NCBI GenBank assembly: GCA_001772335.1
Contig: METM01000021.1
Coordinates: forward strand, 4,931 to 53,255
Source of the DNA: a candidate division WOR-1 bacterium RIFCSPHIGHO2_01_FULL_53_15
Lineage (GTDB): Bacteria; Margulisbacteria; WOR-1; O2-12-FULL-45-9; XYB2-FULL-48-7
Direction: 5' to 3'
Length of the DNA stretch: 48,325 nucleotides
Part shown: piece after piece, positions 7,452 to 15,169 of the stretch
Layout: each line of letters starts with the position of its first letter
How positions within the stretch are numbered: the stretch's first letter is position 1
Program-made: the position numbers and the translations under genes
Notes under the pieces: model-generated
The model's input: only the letters and a program-made list of their open reading frames with translations
Databases searched by the model: none
What the model was told of the DNA's origin: nothing

Positions 7452-8266
7452 TGATTAGAATTATAACAATAATTTGCCAGCGCCGCAAACTCTTCGAGCG
7501 AGAGCTCTTCCGGCCGGCGGTTCAAATCGATGCCCGCTCCTGTAACCTCAAAATCCTTCAGCGAATTGCGCAGTTGTTTCCTTCTCTGCTGGAAAGCGGC
7601 GTGGACGAGATCGAAGAATAACTTCTCATCAAGGCCGGGGAAGAGGGATGAGGTATGGGGTATAAGGGATATAATGGCGGAGCCGACCTCGGGCCAGGGG
7701 ATGAATGAGGATTTTGAGACGAACGACTCAAGCTTGATCCTGGCGTGGAACTGGCAGAAGACGGAGAATGAGCCGTACTTTTTTGTGCCGGGGGCGGCGG
7801 CCATCCGCTCGGCGACCTCCTTCTGCGTCATGAGGACGGCGATCTCCGGCTTTTCTGCCGCGGTCAGGATCTTCTCGACGATCGGCGCGGTGATGTAGTA
7901 GGGGAGGTTGCCAATCACCTTGTAATTTCGGCCCAGCGCCAGCTTGGCCAGGTCGACCTTCAATATATCTTCGGCGACAAAATTGATGTTGCCGCGGGCG
8001 GCGAGGACTTCACGGCTGATCGAAACCAGCTCTTTGTCTATCTCGATCGCGATCACATGATGGACGAGGCGGGCTATTTCGGCTGTCACGATGCCGAGGC
8101 CCGAGCCGATCTCGATGACCAGGTCGTCGGGGCCCAGTTTGCCCGCTTTGATTATCCTCTCGAGGACTTTGGGGTCGATCAGGAAGTGCTGGCCCAGGCG
8201 CTTGCGGGTGCGGCGGTTATACGCCTCGAGGATCCCCTTGGTGATGTCGGCCAGGGTCGGCGTCAT
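7448..8266 (-). CDS. rsmA: 16S rRNA adenine dimethyltransferase RsmA/KsgA
   Basis: 272 residues, usual length. It dimethylates the two adjacent adenines in the 3' terminal hairpin of 16S rRNA during 30S assembly. The SAM-binding motif is in VIEIGSGLGIVT (near 46-57) after RKRLGQHFLID, and the catalytic NLPYYITAPI motif is near residue 118. It overlaps pdxA upstream and mdh downstream by four bases each (ATGA), so it is embedded in the six-gene operon. The pdxA-rsmA neighbourhood is well known from other bacteria. Confidence 0.96.
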   Translation of the reverse strand: MTPTLADITKGILEAYNRRTRKRLGQHFLIDPKVLERIIKAGKLGPDDLVIEIGSGLGIVTAEIARLVHHVIAIEIDKELVSISREVLAARGNINFVAEDILKVDLAKLALGRNYKVIGNLPYYITAPIVEKILTAAEKPEIAVLMTQKEVAERMAAAPGTKKYGSFSVFCQFHARIKLESFVSKSSFIPWPEVGSAIISLIPHTSSLFPGLDEKLFFDLVHAAFQQRRKQLRNSLKDFEVTGAGIDLNRRPEELSLEEFAALANYCYNSNQ

Positions 8267-9261
8267 CTGGTCTTGGAGAAGTGCGCGGCCACCTGAATCG
8301 CTTCGATCAAACTCTGCGGATTGGCCCAGCCCTTGCCGGCGATGTCAAAGCCGGTGCCGTGGTCGACCGAGGTCCGCACGATCGGCAGACCCACCGTCAC
8401 GTTGACCGAGCGGTTGAACGACAAAAGTTTTAACGGGATCAGCCCCTGGTCGTGGTACATGGCGATGACGATGTCGTACATGCCGGCATTGGCGAGGTAA
8501 AAGATGGCGTCTGGCGAGACCGGCCCTTTGACGTCGATGCCCAGTTTTTTTGCTTCCTCGACCGCGGGCTTGATGATCTTTATCTCTTCTTTGCCGAAAA
8601 TGCCGCTCTCGCCGGCGTGCGGGTTGAGCCCGGCCACGCCGATCTTGGGTTTCCTGCCGCGCAGTTTGGTCAGTGTTTCGTGCGCCAGTTTGATCGTCTT
8701 GAGGATATTCTTCTTGTTCAACTTCCGGCTGACATCTTTGAGCGGCAGGTGCGTCGTCACCAGCATGACCCAGAGCTTGTCGGAGACGAACATCATGGCG
8801 TAATCTTTTGTTTTGGTGTAAGAAGCGAGGATCTCGGTGTGGCCGTCGAATTTATAGCCGGCTTTGTGGACCGCTTCCTTGTTGATGGGGGCGGTGGCGA
8901 TGGCGTCTATCTCGCCGTTCTTGGCGAGCTGGGTCGCTTTCTCGATATATTCGAAGGCGGCTTTGCCGGCGGCTTTGGAGACCTGGCCGGTCTTGATCTT
9001 GCCCGGATCGGCGTTCTCGAGGTCAAGGACGTTGATCGTGCCGGGCTTAAAGACCGCTTCGTCAATTTTTTTGATCGAATTGATCTCGATGCCCTCGATC
9101 TTTGAGATTTTCAAGCCGTGGCGCAGGCCGCGGCGGTCGCCGATGACAACGCAGTTGGCCACCGCCTGCACCGCCGAAGCGGAGAGCGCCTTGGCGCAGA
9201 TCTCCGGCCCGATTCCGGCCGGATCCCCCATGGTGACGCCGATGACGGGCTTATCCATCAT
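8263..9261 (-). CDS. pdxA: 4-hydroxythreonine-4-phosphate dehydrogenase PdxA
   Basis: 332 residues, normal length. NAD-dependent oxidation of 4-phosphohydroxy-threonine in DXP-dependent pyridoxal phosphate synthesis. The N-terminal VTMGDPAGIGPEI, central DGHTEILA (substrate/metal site) and later AGLNPHAGE and MYHDQGLIPLK motifs are diagnostic. ATG 9261 or the next ATG (9258) is the start; both overlap the aminotransferase 3' end, by 8 to 11 bases. The neighbouring aminotransferase requires PLP, a possible but unproven functional link. PdxA2-type paralogues acting on sugar acids exist, so the pathway assignment is not absolute. Confidence 0.93.
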   Translation of the reverse strand: MMDKPVIGVTMGDPAGIGPEICAKALSASAVQAVANCVVIGDRRGLRHGLKISKIEGIEINSIKKIDEAVFKPGTINVLDLENADPGKIKTGQVSKAAGKAAFEYIEKATQLAKNGEIDAIATAPINKEAVHKAGYKFDGHTEILASYTKTKDYAMMFVSDKLWVMLVTTHLPLKDVSRKLNKKNILKTIKLAHETLTKLRGRKPKIGVAGLNPHAGESGIFGKEEIKIIKPAVEEAKKLGIDVKGPVSPDAIFYLANAGMYDIVIAMYHDQGLIPLKLLSFNRSVNVTVGLPIVRTSVDHGTGFDIAGKGWANPQSLIEAIQVAAHFSKTR

Positions 9262-10432
9262 AACGGATCCCCGCCTGCCTCAGCCGCTCGATCCCCTCGC
9301 TGATGCGGGCTTCCGGAGCGACCAGCGCGGCGCGGATATAGCCCTCGCCCAGCTCGCCGAAGGCGATCCCGGGGGAGACCACGACGCCGGTCTTTTCGAT
9401 CAACCGCATCGTGAATTCGGTCGAGTCATAGCCCTGCGGCACCGGCAGCCAGACATACAAGCTCGCTGCCGGCTTCTTTATCTGCCAGCCGAGCGAGTTG
9501 AGGCCGTCGACCAGGACATCGCGGCGGCGCTGGTAGGTCGCGCGCACGCGGCCGATGTACTCTTTTTCGTCGAGCGTCATGGCGGCAATGGCCGACTTTT
9601 GCACGGCGGTAAAAAGACCGTAGTCAAGATTGGTTTTGATCTTGCGCAGTGATTCGATCAGGTCGCGGTTGCCGACGGCAAAGCCGCAGCGCCAGCCCGG
9701 CATGCCGAAGGTTTTCGAGGTGGTGTGGAACTCGATGCAGATATCCTTGGCGCCGGGGATTGCCAGCATGGAGAGCGGTTTTTGGCCGTCAAAGTAGATC
9801 TCGGCATAGGCGAAGTCGTGAACCAGGATGATGTCGTATTTTTTGCAGAAAGCGACCGCCGCCTCAAAGAACGAGCGGTCGGCCACCGCCCCCGTTGGGT
9901 TGCTGGGGTAGCTCAAGATCATCATCTTGGCTTTCCGGGCGATATCGGGGTCGATTATTTTTAGATCAGGAACATAACCGCGATGCTCGGTGGTCGGCAG
10001 GACGACCGGCTCGCCGCCGGCCAAAATTGTGCCGCGAAAATGGGCGGGGTAGGCGGGCATTGGCACCAGCGTGATGTCGCCCGGATCGATATAGGCAAAA
10101 GCGAAATGGACGACCCCCTCTTTTGAGCCGATGAGAGTGACGACTTCGTGGTCGGGGTCAACGCTGATGTTATACTGGCGCCTGCACCAGCCGGCCACCG
10201 CCGCCTTGAACTCGGGCGCTCCCTCAAACGACGGATAGCGGTGGTTCTCGGGGTTCTGCAGCGATTTGACGAGCGTTTCGATGATCTCGGGGGGCGGTGG
10301 GATGTCGGGATTGCCCATGCCCAGGTCGATCAGGTCGGCTCCTTTGGCCGCCATCTCGGCCTTGATCTTGTCGAGCTGGGCAAAGACATAGATCGGCAAT
10401 TTGAGTAAACGCTCGGCTTGTTTTGCTTTCAA
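9251..10432 (-). CDS. PLP-dependent class I/II aminotransferase (DapL/AlaC-like)
   Basis: 393 residues, fold-type I. Motifs: LIDLGMGNPDIPPP (near 35), YPSNPTG (near 177), and the PLP-lysine segment TTSKTFGMPGWRCGF (near 238). The N-terminal LPIYVFAQLDKIK and GMGNPD signature is shared by LL-diaminopimelate aminotransferases and alanine-forming AlaC enzymes; I cannot decide between lysine/peptidoglycan precursor synthesis and alanine synthesis. The start is TTG at 10432, overlapping the lipA stop as TTGA. The 11-base overlap with pdxA places it firmly in the operon. Confidence 0.9.
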   Translation of the reverse strand: MKAKQAERLLKLPIYVFAQLDKIKAEMAAKGADLIDLGMGNPDIPPPPEIIETLVKSLQNPENHRYPSFEGAPEFKAAVAGWCRRQYNISVDPDHEVVTLIGSKEGVVHFAFAYIDPGDITLVPMPAYPAHFRGTILAGGEPVVLPTTEHRGYVPDLKIIDPDIARKAKMMILSYPSNPTGAVADRSFFEAAVAFCKKYDIILVHDFAYAEIYFDGQKPLSMLAIPGAKDICIEFHTTSKTFGMPGWRCGFAVGNRDLIESLRKIKTNLDYGLFTAVQKSAIAAMTLDEKEYIGRVRATYQRRRDVLVDGLNSLGWQIKKPAASLYVWLPVPQGYDSTEFTMRLIEKTGVVVSPGIAFGELGEGYIRAALVAPEARISEGIERLRQAGIRYDG

Positions 10433-11277
10433 TTTAAAATTCCTTCCAGCTTGGCCGCGTGATAGGAGCTTCTGACGAATGGGCCGGCGAAAACGCGAAG
10501 GCCCATCTCTTCTCCCAACTTCTGATACTCTTCAAATTCGGCCGGGTCGACAAACCTCGGCGGCTTGAGATGCGCTCTTGACGGCGGCAGATACTGCCCG
10601 ATCGTGACGATATCGCAGTCAGCTTTTTTCAGGTCATAAAGGACATAAACCGCCTCTTCCTTTGTCTCTCCTAATCCTACCATAAAACCGCTTTTGGTGT
10701 AAATCCTGCCGCCCTGAGCTTTCGCTCGCTTGATGGTGTTTAATGACCGCTCATAGCTTGCCTGCGGGCGGACTTTTGAGTATAGCCGCGGCACGGTTTC
10801 GATGTTGTGGTTAAGGACATTCGGCTTCGCATCGAGCACCGTTTTAAGAGCGGATATTTCACCCTTAAAATCGGGAATTAATACCTCAATTCGATATTCG
10901 ATATTCGAGATTCGTAATTCGTCAATGACTTTAGCAAAGTGTCCCGCCCCTCCATCCGGCAGATCATCCCTCGTGACCGACGTGATCACGACATAGTTCA
11001 AGCCGAGCTTTTTGACCGCTTCGGCGATCCGCCCCGGTTCGGTCGGGTCGGGCGGGAGAGGCGTTCCTCTGGTTACACCGCAGAAGGCGCAGCTCCTTGA
11101 GCAGACGCCGCCGAGAATGATGAATGTGCACGTTCCCTGCGAGTAGCACTCACCGATATTGGGGCAGCTCGCTTCTTCGCAGACGGTGTGAAGCGAGGGA
11201 TCGCCGATCAGCGCCCGGATCTTATTAATATTTTCCTGTTTGGGGATCTTCTTGACGAGAAAAGGGGGAAGGGACAT
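10429..11277 (-). CDS. lipA: Lipoyl synthase LipA
   Basis: 282 residues. A radical SAM enzyme inserting two sulfurs into octanoyl groups on lipoyl domains. Both clusters are accounted for: auxiliary C33-x4-C38-x5-C44 and radical SAM C59-x3-C63-x2-C66. The late RSSYHA motif supplies the serine ligand. The start directly follows the pilT stop (TGA then ATG). The stretch LRISNIEYRIEVLIPDF replaces the usual helix/strand at equal length, and its DNA (10882-10922) is a run of near-repeats of ATTCGATATTCG. No lipB, lplA or dehydrogenase complex gene is seen in the window. Confidence 0.95.
   Translation of the reverse strand: MSLPPFLVKKIPKQENINKIRALIGDPSLHTVCEEASCPNIGECYSQGTCTFIILGGVCSRSCAFCGVTRGTPLPPDPTEPGRIAEAVKKLGLNYVVITSVTRDDLPDGGAGHFAKVIDELRISNIEYRIEVLIPDFKGEISALKTVLDAKPNVLNHNIETVPRLYSKVRPQASYERSLNTIKRAKAQGGRIYTKSGFMVGLGETKEEAVYVLYDLKKADCDIVTIGQYLPPSRAHLKPPRFVDPAEFEEYQKLGEEMGLRVFAGPFVRSSYHAAKLEGILN
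10882..10922. repeat. ATTCG-rich degenerate tract inside lipA
   Basis: Successive near-copies ATTCGATATTCG, ATATTCGAGATTCG and TAATTCG. It keeps lipA in frame and at the family length. A similar tract lies in mdh near 7049-7077. Confidence 0.5.
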
Positions 11278-12336
11278 TCAAAGTTTGCCGGAGAGGAGCT
11301 TCTCCATCCGCTCGTGGTTGATGGCGTGGGCCATCGCTTCGTTGCGGCCGATCAGCCGTTTTTCGTAGAGGTTATAAAGCGAGGCGTCCATGGTTATCAT
11401 CTGGTACTGGCCGCCTAACTCGATCATCGAATAGATATCCTGCGTCGAGCCCTTGCGGATGATGTTCCTGATGGCGGGGGTCGCCACCAGGATCTCAAAG
11501 GCGCCGACCAGGCCGCTGCCGTCGGTTTTGGGGACGAGTTGCTGCGAAACAATACCCCCCAGCGTCATCGAAATCTGTGTTCTTATCTGGCCCTGCTGAT
11601 GGGGTGGGAAGACGTCGATGATCCGGTCGATCGACTGGACGGCGTCCTGTGTGTGGAGGGTCGAGATGACCAGATGTCCCGTCTCGGCCGCCGTCATCGC
11701 CATCTGGATCGATTCGAGGTCGCGCATCTCGCCGACCAGGATGACGTCGGGGATCTGGCGCAGGACCCTCTTGAGCGCCTCGCCGAAATAGATCGTATCA
11801 AAGCCGACCTCGCGCTGTTCAATGACCGCCAGCTTCGGCGTGTGGATGAATTCGATCGGGTCTTCGATCGTGATGATGTGGCAGGCGCGGGTCGCGTTGA
11901 TTAAATTTATCATGGCCGCCTGCGTCGTCGATTTGCCGCAGCCGGTCGGGCCGGTGACGAGGATCAGGCCGCGTTCAAAGCCGGCAAAAGTCTTGACGAT
12001 CGGCGGCAGCTTAAGCTCTTCCAGATTCGGAATCTCCTTTGGGACCCGGCGGATCGTGGCGCCGATCGCTCCCATCTGATAATGAAGATTAATCCGGTAA
12101 CGGCTGTTCTCGTCCTCAAAAGAGGTGTCGAGTTCTTTGACCCTTTTGAATTCTTCCAGTTCATGCTTGCGGATGATCGGCGTGACCAGCGCTTCGGTTT
12201 CCTCGGCGGTGAGGTTCCGCTGTTCGATCTTGACCAGGGCGTTGTTGATCCGCAGACAGGGCGGATTATAAGCGGCCAGCAGAAGATCGGAACCCTTCGA
12301 CTTAATCAATTGCGCGAGCAGGTTTTTAATGTCCAT
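11278..12336 (-). CDS. pilT: Type IV pilus retraction ATPase PilT
   Basis: 352 residues. Hexameric secretion-type ATPase that depolymerises type IV pili. Seen: Walker A GPTGCGKS (129-136), Asp box IITIEDPIEFIH (154-164), Walker B DVILVGEMRDLE (196-207), His box AETGHLVISTLHT (216-228) and the PilT-specific AIRNIIR motif (near 284). First gene of the six-gene minus operon, with promoter at 12359-12387 and an AGGTGA ribosome site. The divergent neighbour encodes the prepilin peptidase, so pilus functions face each other. PilU-type paralogues are an alternative but AIRNIIR favours PilT. Why metabolic and rRNA-modifying genes follow it is unclear. Confidence 0.94.
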   Translation of the reverse strand: MDIKNLLAQLIKSKGSDLLLAAYNPPCLRINNALVKIEQRNLTAEETEALVTPIIRKHELEEFKRVKELDTSFEDENSRYRINLHYQMGAIGATIRRVPKEIPNLEELKLPPIVKTFAGFERGLILVTGPTGCGKSTTQAAMINLINATRACHIITIEDPIEFIHTPKLAVIEQREVGFDTIYFGEALKRVLRQIPDVILVGEMRDLESIQMAMTAAETGHLVISTLHTQDAVQSIDRIIDVFPPHQQGQIRTQISMTLGGIVSQQLVPKTDGSGLVGAFEILVATPAIRNIIRKGSTQDIYSMIELGGQYQMITMDASLYNLYEKRLIGRNEAMAHAINHERMEKLLSGKL

Positions 12337-12339
12337 CTT

Positions 12340-12368
12340 TTGACTTCACCTGGCGGCTACTATATAAT
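12340..12368 (+). promoter_or_regulatory. Promoter of pilD-divIC-S1 operon
   Basis: TTGACT (12340-12345), 17-base spacer, TATAAT (12363-12368). The ribosome site GGGGGA (12398-12403) precedes ATG 12406. The -10 box overlaps the divergent pilT promoter's -10 box by two bases. Confidence 0.75.
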
Positions 12369-12387
12369 TTATTGATCTCAAAGTCAA
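12359..12387 (-). promoter_or_regulatory. Promoter of the pilT operon
   Basis: On the minus strand: TTGACT (12387-12382), 17-base spacer, TATAGT (12364-12359). Start ATG at 12336 with AGGTGA upstream. It shares the same AT-rich core with the divergent pilD promoter. Confidence 0.75.
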
Positions 12388-12405
12388 GGCGGATCACGGG
12401 GGAAA

Positions 12406-13170
12406 ATGATTTATTTTTGGTTTATTCTCGGGTTGGTCGTCGGCAGTTTCCTGAACGTCTGCATCTACCGCCTGCCCCGCGAAGAATCGATCATCTGGCC
12501 GTCCTCGCATTGCCCGCGCTGCGGCAAAGACCTCAGGCCGCTCGATCTCATCCCGCTCATCAGTTTTTTTCTCCTGCGCGGGCGGTGCCGTTCCTGCGGC
12601 GAGAAAATTTCGCCGCGCTATCCGCTGGTCGAGCTCCTGACGGGCTGCGGATTTGTCGGCGTATTTATTCTCTCCGGCGGGGAATTCGTGCCGCTCATTT
12701 TCCAGTCGGTCTTTCTCTCGGCTCTCATCGTCATTTTTTTCGTCGATCTTGAGCACTCGGTCATTCCCGACAGTGCGAGTTACCTTGGTATCCTGGCCGG
12801 CCTCCTCTATAATTTTCTCTTCGGCTGGCCGGTCTTTCTCTCGGCCCTGGGCGGCGCGCTTCTCGGCTATCTCATTCTTTATCTGATCAGCCTGGCCGGC
12901 CGCCTCTATTACAAAAAAGATGTCCTGGGTGATGGCGACCTTTATCTGGCGGTGGTCCTGGGCGCCTGGCTGGGTTGGGGTGGGGTGCTGGCCGCGATCT
13001 TCCTCTCCTATCTTCTGGCCGCGTTGGTTTTGCTTACCCTCCTGTTATCCGGTCGAGTCAAGTTCGGCCAGTATGTTCCCTTTGGCCCGGCGCTCGCCGC
13101 CGGCGGGCTCATCACTCTCTTTTTCGGGCCACAGCTCATCGGTTTTTATCTGGAGAAGTTTTGGCTATGA
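12406..13170 (+). CDS. pilD: Prepilin peptidase/N-methyltransferase PilD (A24)
   Basis: 254 residues, polytopic inner-membrane aspartyl protease that cleaves and N-methylates type IV prepilins. The zinc-binding cytoplasmic loop has CPRC (C36, C39) and CRSC (C61, C64). The N-terminal GSFLNVCIYRLPR motif and the two catalytic aspartates, one in FFVDLEHSVIPD (near 113) and one in the GDGD motif of DVLGDGDLYLA (near 174), are present. About seven to eight hydrophobic segments follow. Its stop overlaps the next start (ATGA). No prepilin genes are in the window. Confidence 0.94.
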   Translation: MIYFWFILGLVVGSFLNVCIYRLPREESIIWPSSHCPRCGKDLRPLDLIPLISFFLLRGRCRSCGEKISPRYPLVELLTGCGFVGVFILSGGEFVPLIFQSVFLSALIVIFFVDLEHSVIPDSASYLGILAGLLYNFLFGWPVFLSALGGALLGYLILYLISLAGRLYYKKDVLGDGDLYLAVVLGAWLGWGGVLAAIFLSYLLAALVLLTLLLSGRVKFGQYVPFGPALAAGGLITLFFGPQLIGFYLEKFWL

Positions 13171-13427
13171 AGCGGTTCGGCTGGCTATTATTCGTCCTGC
13201 TCATCATTTACTTTATTTTTCTTATCCGGCAGGATATAATTGACCACCTGGATCTCAAACGCGATCGGGCAAAAATGTTGACGGCGCTCGAGACGGAAAA
13301 GACCTCAACATCATTGCTCAACAGGCGGCTGTCCGAGTTAAAAAGCGACGACATGATCGAAGAGCTGGCCAGAACCAAACTCGGTCTGATCAAAAAAGGC
13401 GAAACGGCTTATAAGGTGGTGAAATAG
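13167..13427 (+). CDS. divIC: FtsB/DivIC-type septum formation protein
   Basis: 86 residues from ATG 13167, which overlaps the pilD stop; a longer upstream reading would run inside pilD. One N-terminal membrane segment (LLFVLLIIYFIFLI) follows a short basic tail, then a heptad-rich coiled coil (about 28-62), then the conserved ELARTKLGLIKKGE motif that ends DivIC/FtsB proteins. The product would join FtsL and FtsQ/DivIB in the divisome. The next gene encodes an S1-domain protein; the divIC-yabR order is also found in Bacillus subtilis. Confidence 0.85.
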   Translation: MKRFGWLLFVLLIIYFIFLIRQDIIDHLDLKRDRAKMLTALETEKTSTSLLNRRLSELKSDDMIEELARTKLGLIKKGETAYKVVK

Positions 13428-13838
13428 TTGGCAATTGATATCGGTTCGGAGATCGAAGGGAAAGTGACCGGCATCACCAAGTTTGGGGCGTTCATGGAAC
13501 TGCCCGAGGGGAAAGTCGGTCTGGTCCACATCTCGCAGGTCTCCGATAATTACGTCACGGACATCACCAAGCACCTCCGGGTTGGCGACGTGATCAAAGT
13601 CAAAGTCCTCGGCATGACCAAAGACGGCAAATACGACCTCTCCATCAAGCAGGTCGGCAAGACCGCCTGGCAGCCGCCCCGGCCGCGTCGCCCGCGCGAG
13701 GAGGCCGGCCGCGCCGCTCCCGGCTCGTTCGAGGACAAGATCACGCAGTTCCTCAAGCAGAGCGATGAGAAGCTCCAGGATTGGAAGCGCAATCTCGAGG
13801 TCAAGCAGACCGGCAAGAAGAAAAAGCCGCTGAGGTGA
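13428..13838 (+). CDS. S1-domain RNA-binding protein, YabR-like
   Basis: 136 residues. Start is TTG 13428, directly after the divIC TAG. An S1 OB-fold occupies residues 3-75 (IGSEIEGKVTGITKFGAFMEL, GLVHISQVSDNYV, VGDVIKVKVLG). The C-terminal 60 residues are rich in Pro, Arg and Lys with a probable helix (FEDKITQFLKQSDEKLQDWKR). This is the architecture of YabR/general stress protein 13-type proteins, which bind RNA or ribosomes. Synteny with divIC supports this. Position is convergent with tRNA-Leu. Confidence 0.85.
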   Translation: MAIDIGSEIEGKVTGITKFGAFMELPEGKVGLVHISQVSDNYVTDITKHLRVGDVIKVKVLGMTKDGKYDLSIKQVGKTAWQPPRPRRPREEAGRAAPGSFEDKITQFLKQSDEKLQDWKRNLEVKQTGKKKKPLR

Positions 13839-13852
13839 GTCATTTTTTCGCG

Positions 13853-13940
13853 TGGTGCCCAGAGCCGGAATCGAACCGGCATGGTTTATTCAACCGAGGG
13901 ATTTTAAGTCCCTTGCGTCTACCAATTCCGCCATCTGGGC
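13853..13940 (-). tRNA. tRNA-Leu (anticodon TAA)
   Basis: Acceptor arms GCCCAGA and TCTGGGC, followed by discriminator A and an encoded CCA. The anticodon loop CTTAAAA gives TAA. A long variable arm is present, and the T loop reads GGTTCGATTCC. It begins 2 bases after the stop of the degenerate response regulator gene, so it is probably processed from that sigma-54-driven transcript. I found no well-placed promoter of its own. Confidence 0.95.
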
Positions 13941-13942
13941 AT

Positions 13943-15169
13943 TTATAATTTGCTTTCCAACAATGCCTGATTGATTTCAAGGACAGCCGCCGCTCGTTCT
14001 TTGTCGCCGCCGGACTCCTCTAATATTCTTCGGCAATATTCTCTTTCAAAATTGGAAAAGTAATCGGCGCCCGGCGCGCCCGGGGCCTTCAAAAGCAGAT
14101 CGACCGGCAGGTCGGCCGGGGTGATCTTGCCGGAGCCGGCATTGATGACCAGGCGCTTCATAAGCGATTTCAGCTGTGCGGTGTTCCCCGGCCAATCGTA
14201 GTTTGAAAAGATCTCCTCGATCTCCGGGCCAAGTTCGACCTCGCGGGCGTATTGCTCGCCAAAGAGCTCAAGATAGCGCTTGGTGAGGAGCGGCAGGTCG
14301 GAGAGCCGCTCGCGCAGGGGAGGGATGCCGAGAAGAACTTCAGAAAAATATTCGTAGTTTTCTTTGGAAGATTCAGCCAGGTTGGCGGAGCTCCCCGCGA
14401 TGAGGCGCGCTTCGGCCGGGGCGGCCAGCAGGCCCGCCGGCAGATACTCCACGTTGTTGAGAAAAAGGGTGCCGCCGCGGGCCGATTCGATGAGGCCGGT
14501 CTTCTTCTGGAGGTCGGCGGTCGTCCCGCCCGATGATTTACCAAAGAGCGCCGTCCTGATCCCGGTCTGGCTCATGGTTGGCGAGAGGTTGAGGGTGAGG
14601 AGCGGGAACTCGGCCCGGCCATTCTCGTGGATAAGCTCGGCCACCGCGTCTTTCTCCGTCCCCGGCTCGCCCAGAATGAGGACGCGAAGGTTTTTCGATG
14701 CGATCTTGCTGACCGTCTTTCTGATCATCTCGATCTTTTCGCTCTGGCCGACGAGCCGGGCGGCGCCTTTGCCGGTCTCTTTGCGGATATTTTCCCCTTC
14801 CTGCTCGAGCGACTTTTTGCGCAGGATCGAATCGGTCAGCTTGAGGATGGCGTTGACGTCAAAGGGTTTGATGATATAGTCGCGGGCGCCGTACTTGATC
14901 GCCTCGCTAGCTTTGGAGACGTCGTTGACCGCCGTGATCATCACTGCTTCGATGGCGGGGTCGATCTCCTTGAGGCGATTGAGGGTTTCCAGGCCGTCGA
15001 GGCCCGGCATGCGGATATCAAGATAGGCGAGGTCGATCTTCTCCCCGGCGGCGTATTTGAGCGCCGCTTCGCCCGAGGCGGCCAAAAGCAGCCGGTACTT
15101 TTCTCCCAAGATGAGAGAAAAGGACTCGCGGATCGAGAGCTCGTCGTCAACGATCAGTATTTTATTCAT
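13943..15169 (-). CDS. Degenerate NtrC-family response regulator
   Basis: 408 residues. The receiver domain looks functional: acidic pocket D8/D9, phospho-acceptor D51 (YLDIRMPG), T79 and K101. The AAA+ domain (about 138-345) is damaged where it matters. Walker A is GEPGTEKD (167-174) instead of GESGTGKE, the Walker B region reads FLNNV instead of FLDEV, and the sigma-54 contact loop GAFTGA is replaced by a GKSSGGTTAD-like segment near 210. The terminal Fis-type helix-turn-helix is partly kept (ERAAAVLEINQALLESKL) and ends early. It should therefore receive phosphate but not remodel sigma-54 polymerase. It could act as a phosphate sink, an antagonist or a DNA-binding partner of the intact regulator at 15626-16972. 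It overlaps the gene before it by four bases (ATGA). Confidence 0.85.
   Translation of the reverse strand: MNKILIVDDELSIRESFSLILGEKYRLLLAASGEAALKYAAGEKIDLAYLDIRMPGLDGLETLNRLKEIDPAIEAVMITAVNDVSKASEAIKYGARDYIIKPFDVNAILKLTDSILRKKSLEQEGENIRKETGKGAARLVGQSEKIEMIRKTVSKIASKNLRVLILGEPGTEKDAVAELIHENGRAEFPLLTLNLSPTMSQTGIRTALFGKSSGGTTADLQKKTGLIESARGGTLFLNNVEYLPAGLLAAPAEARLIAGSSANLAESSKENYEYFSEVLLGIPPLRERLSDLPLLTKRYLELFGEQYAREVELGPEIEEIFSNYDWPGNTAQLKSLMKRLVINAGSGKITPADLPVDLLLKAPGAPGADYFSNFEREYCRRILEESGGDKERAAAVLEINQALLESKL

Noticed and set aside
8452-9105. A 217-codon plus-strand frame rich in Asp/Val/Phe
   Set aside because: Shadow of pdxA codons on the other strand; no supporting signals.
10882-10922. 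Insertion element within lipA
   Set aside because: The distance between HFA and the IPDF motif equals that of E. coli LipA (25 residues), so nothing has been inserted; only the base pattern is unusual.
13933-13960. Own promoter for tRNA-Leu (TATAAA just before the tRNA)
   Set aside because: The box ends about two bases before the mature 5' end, so transcription would start inside the tRNA.
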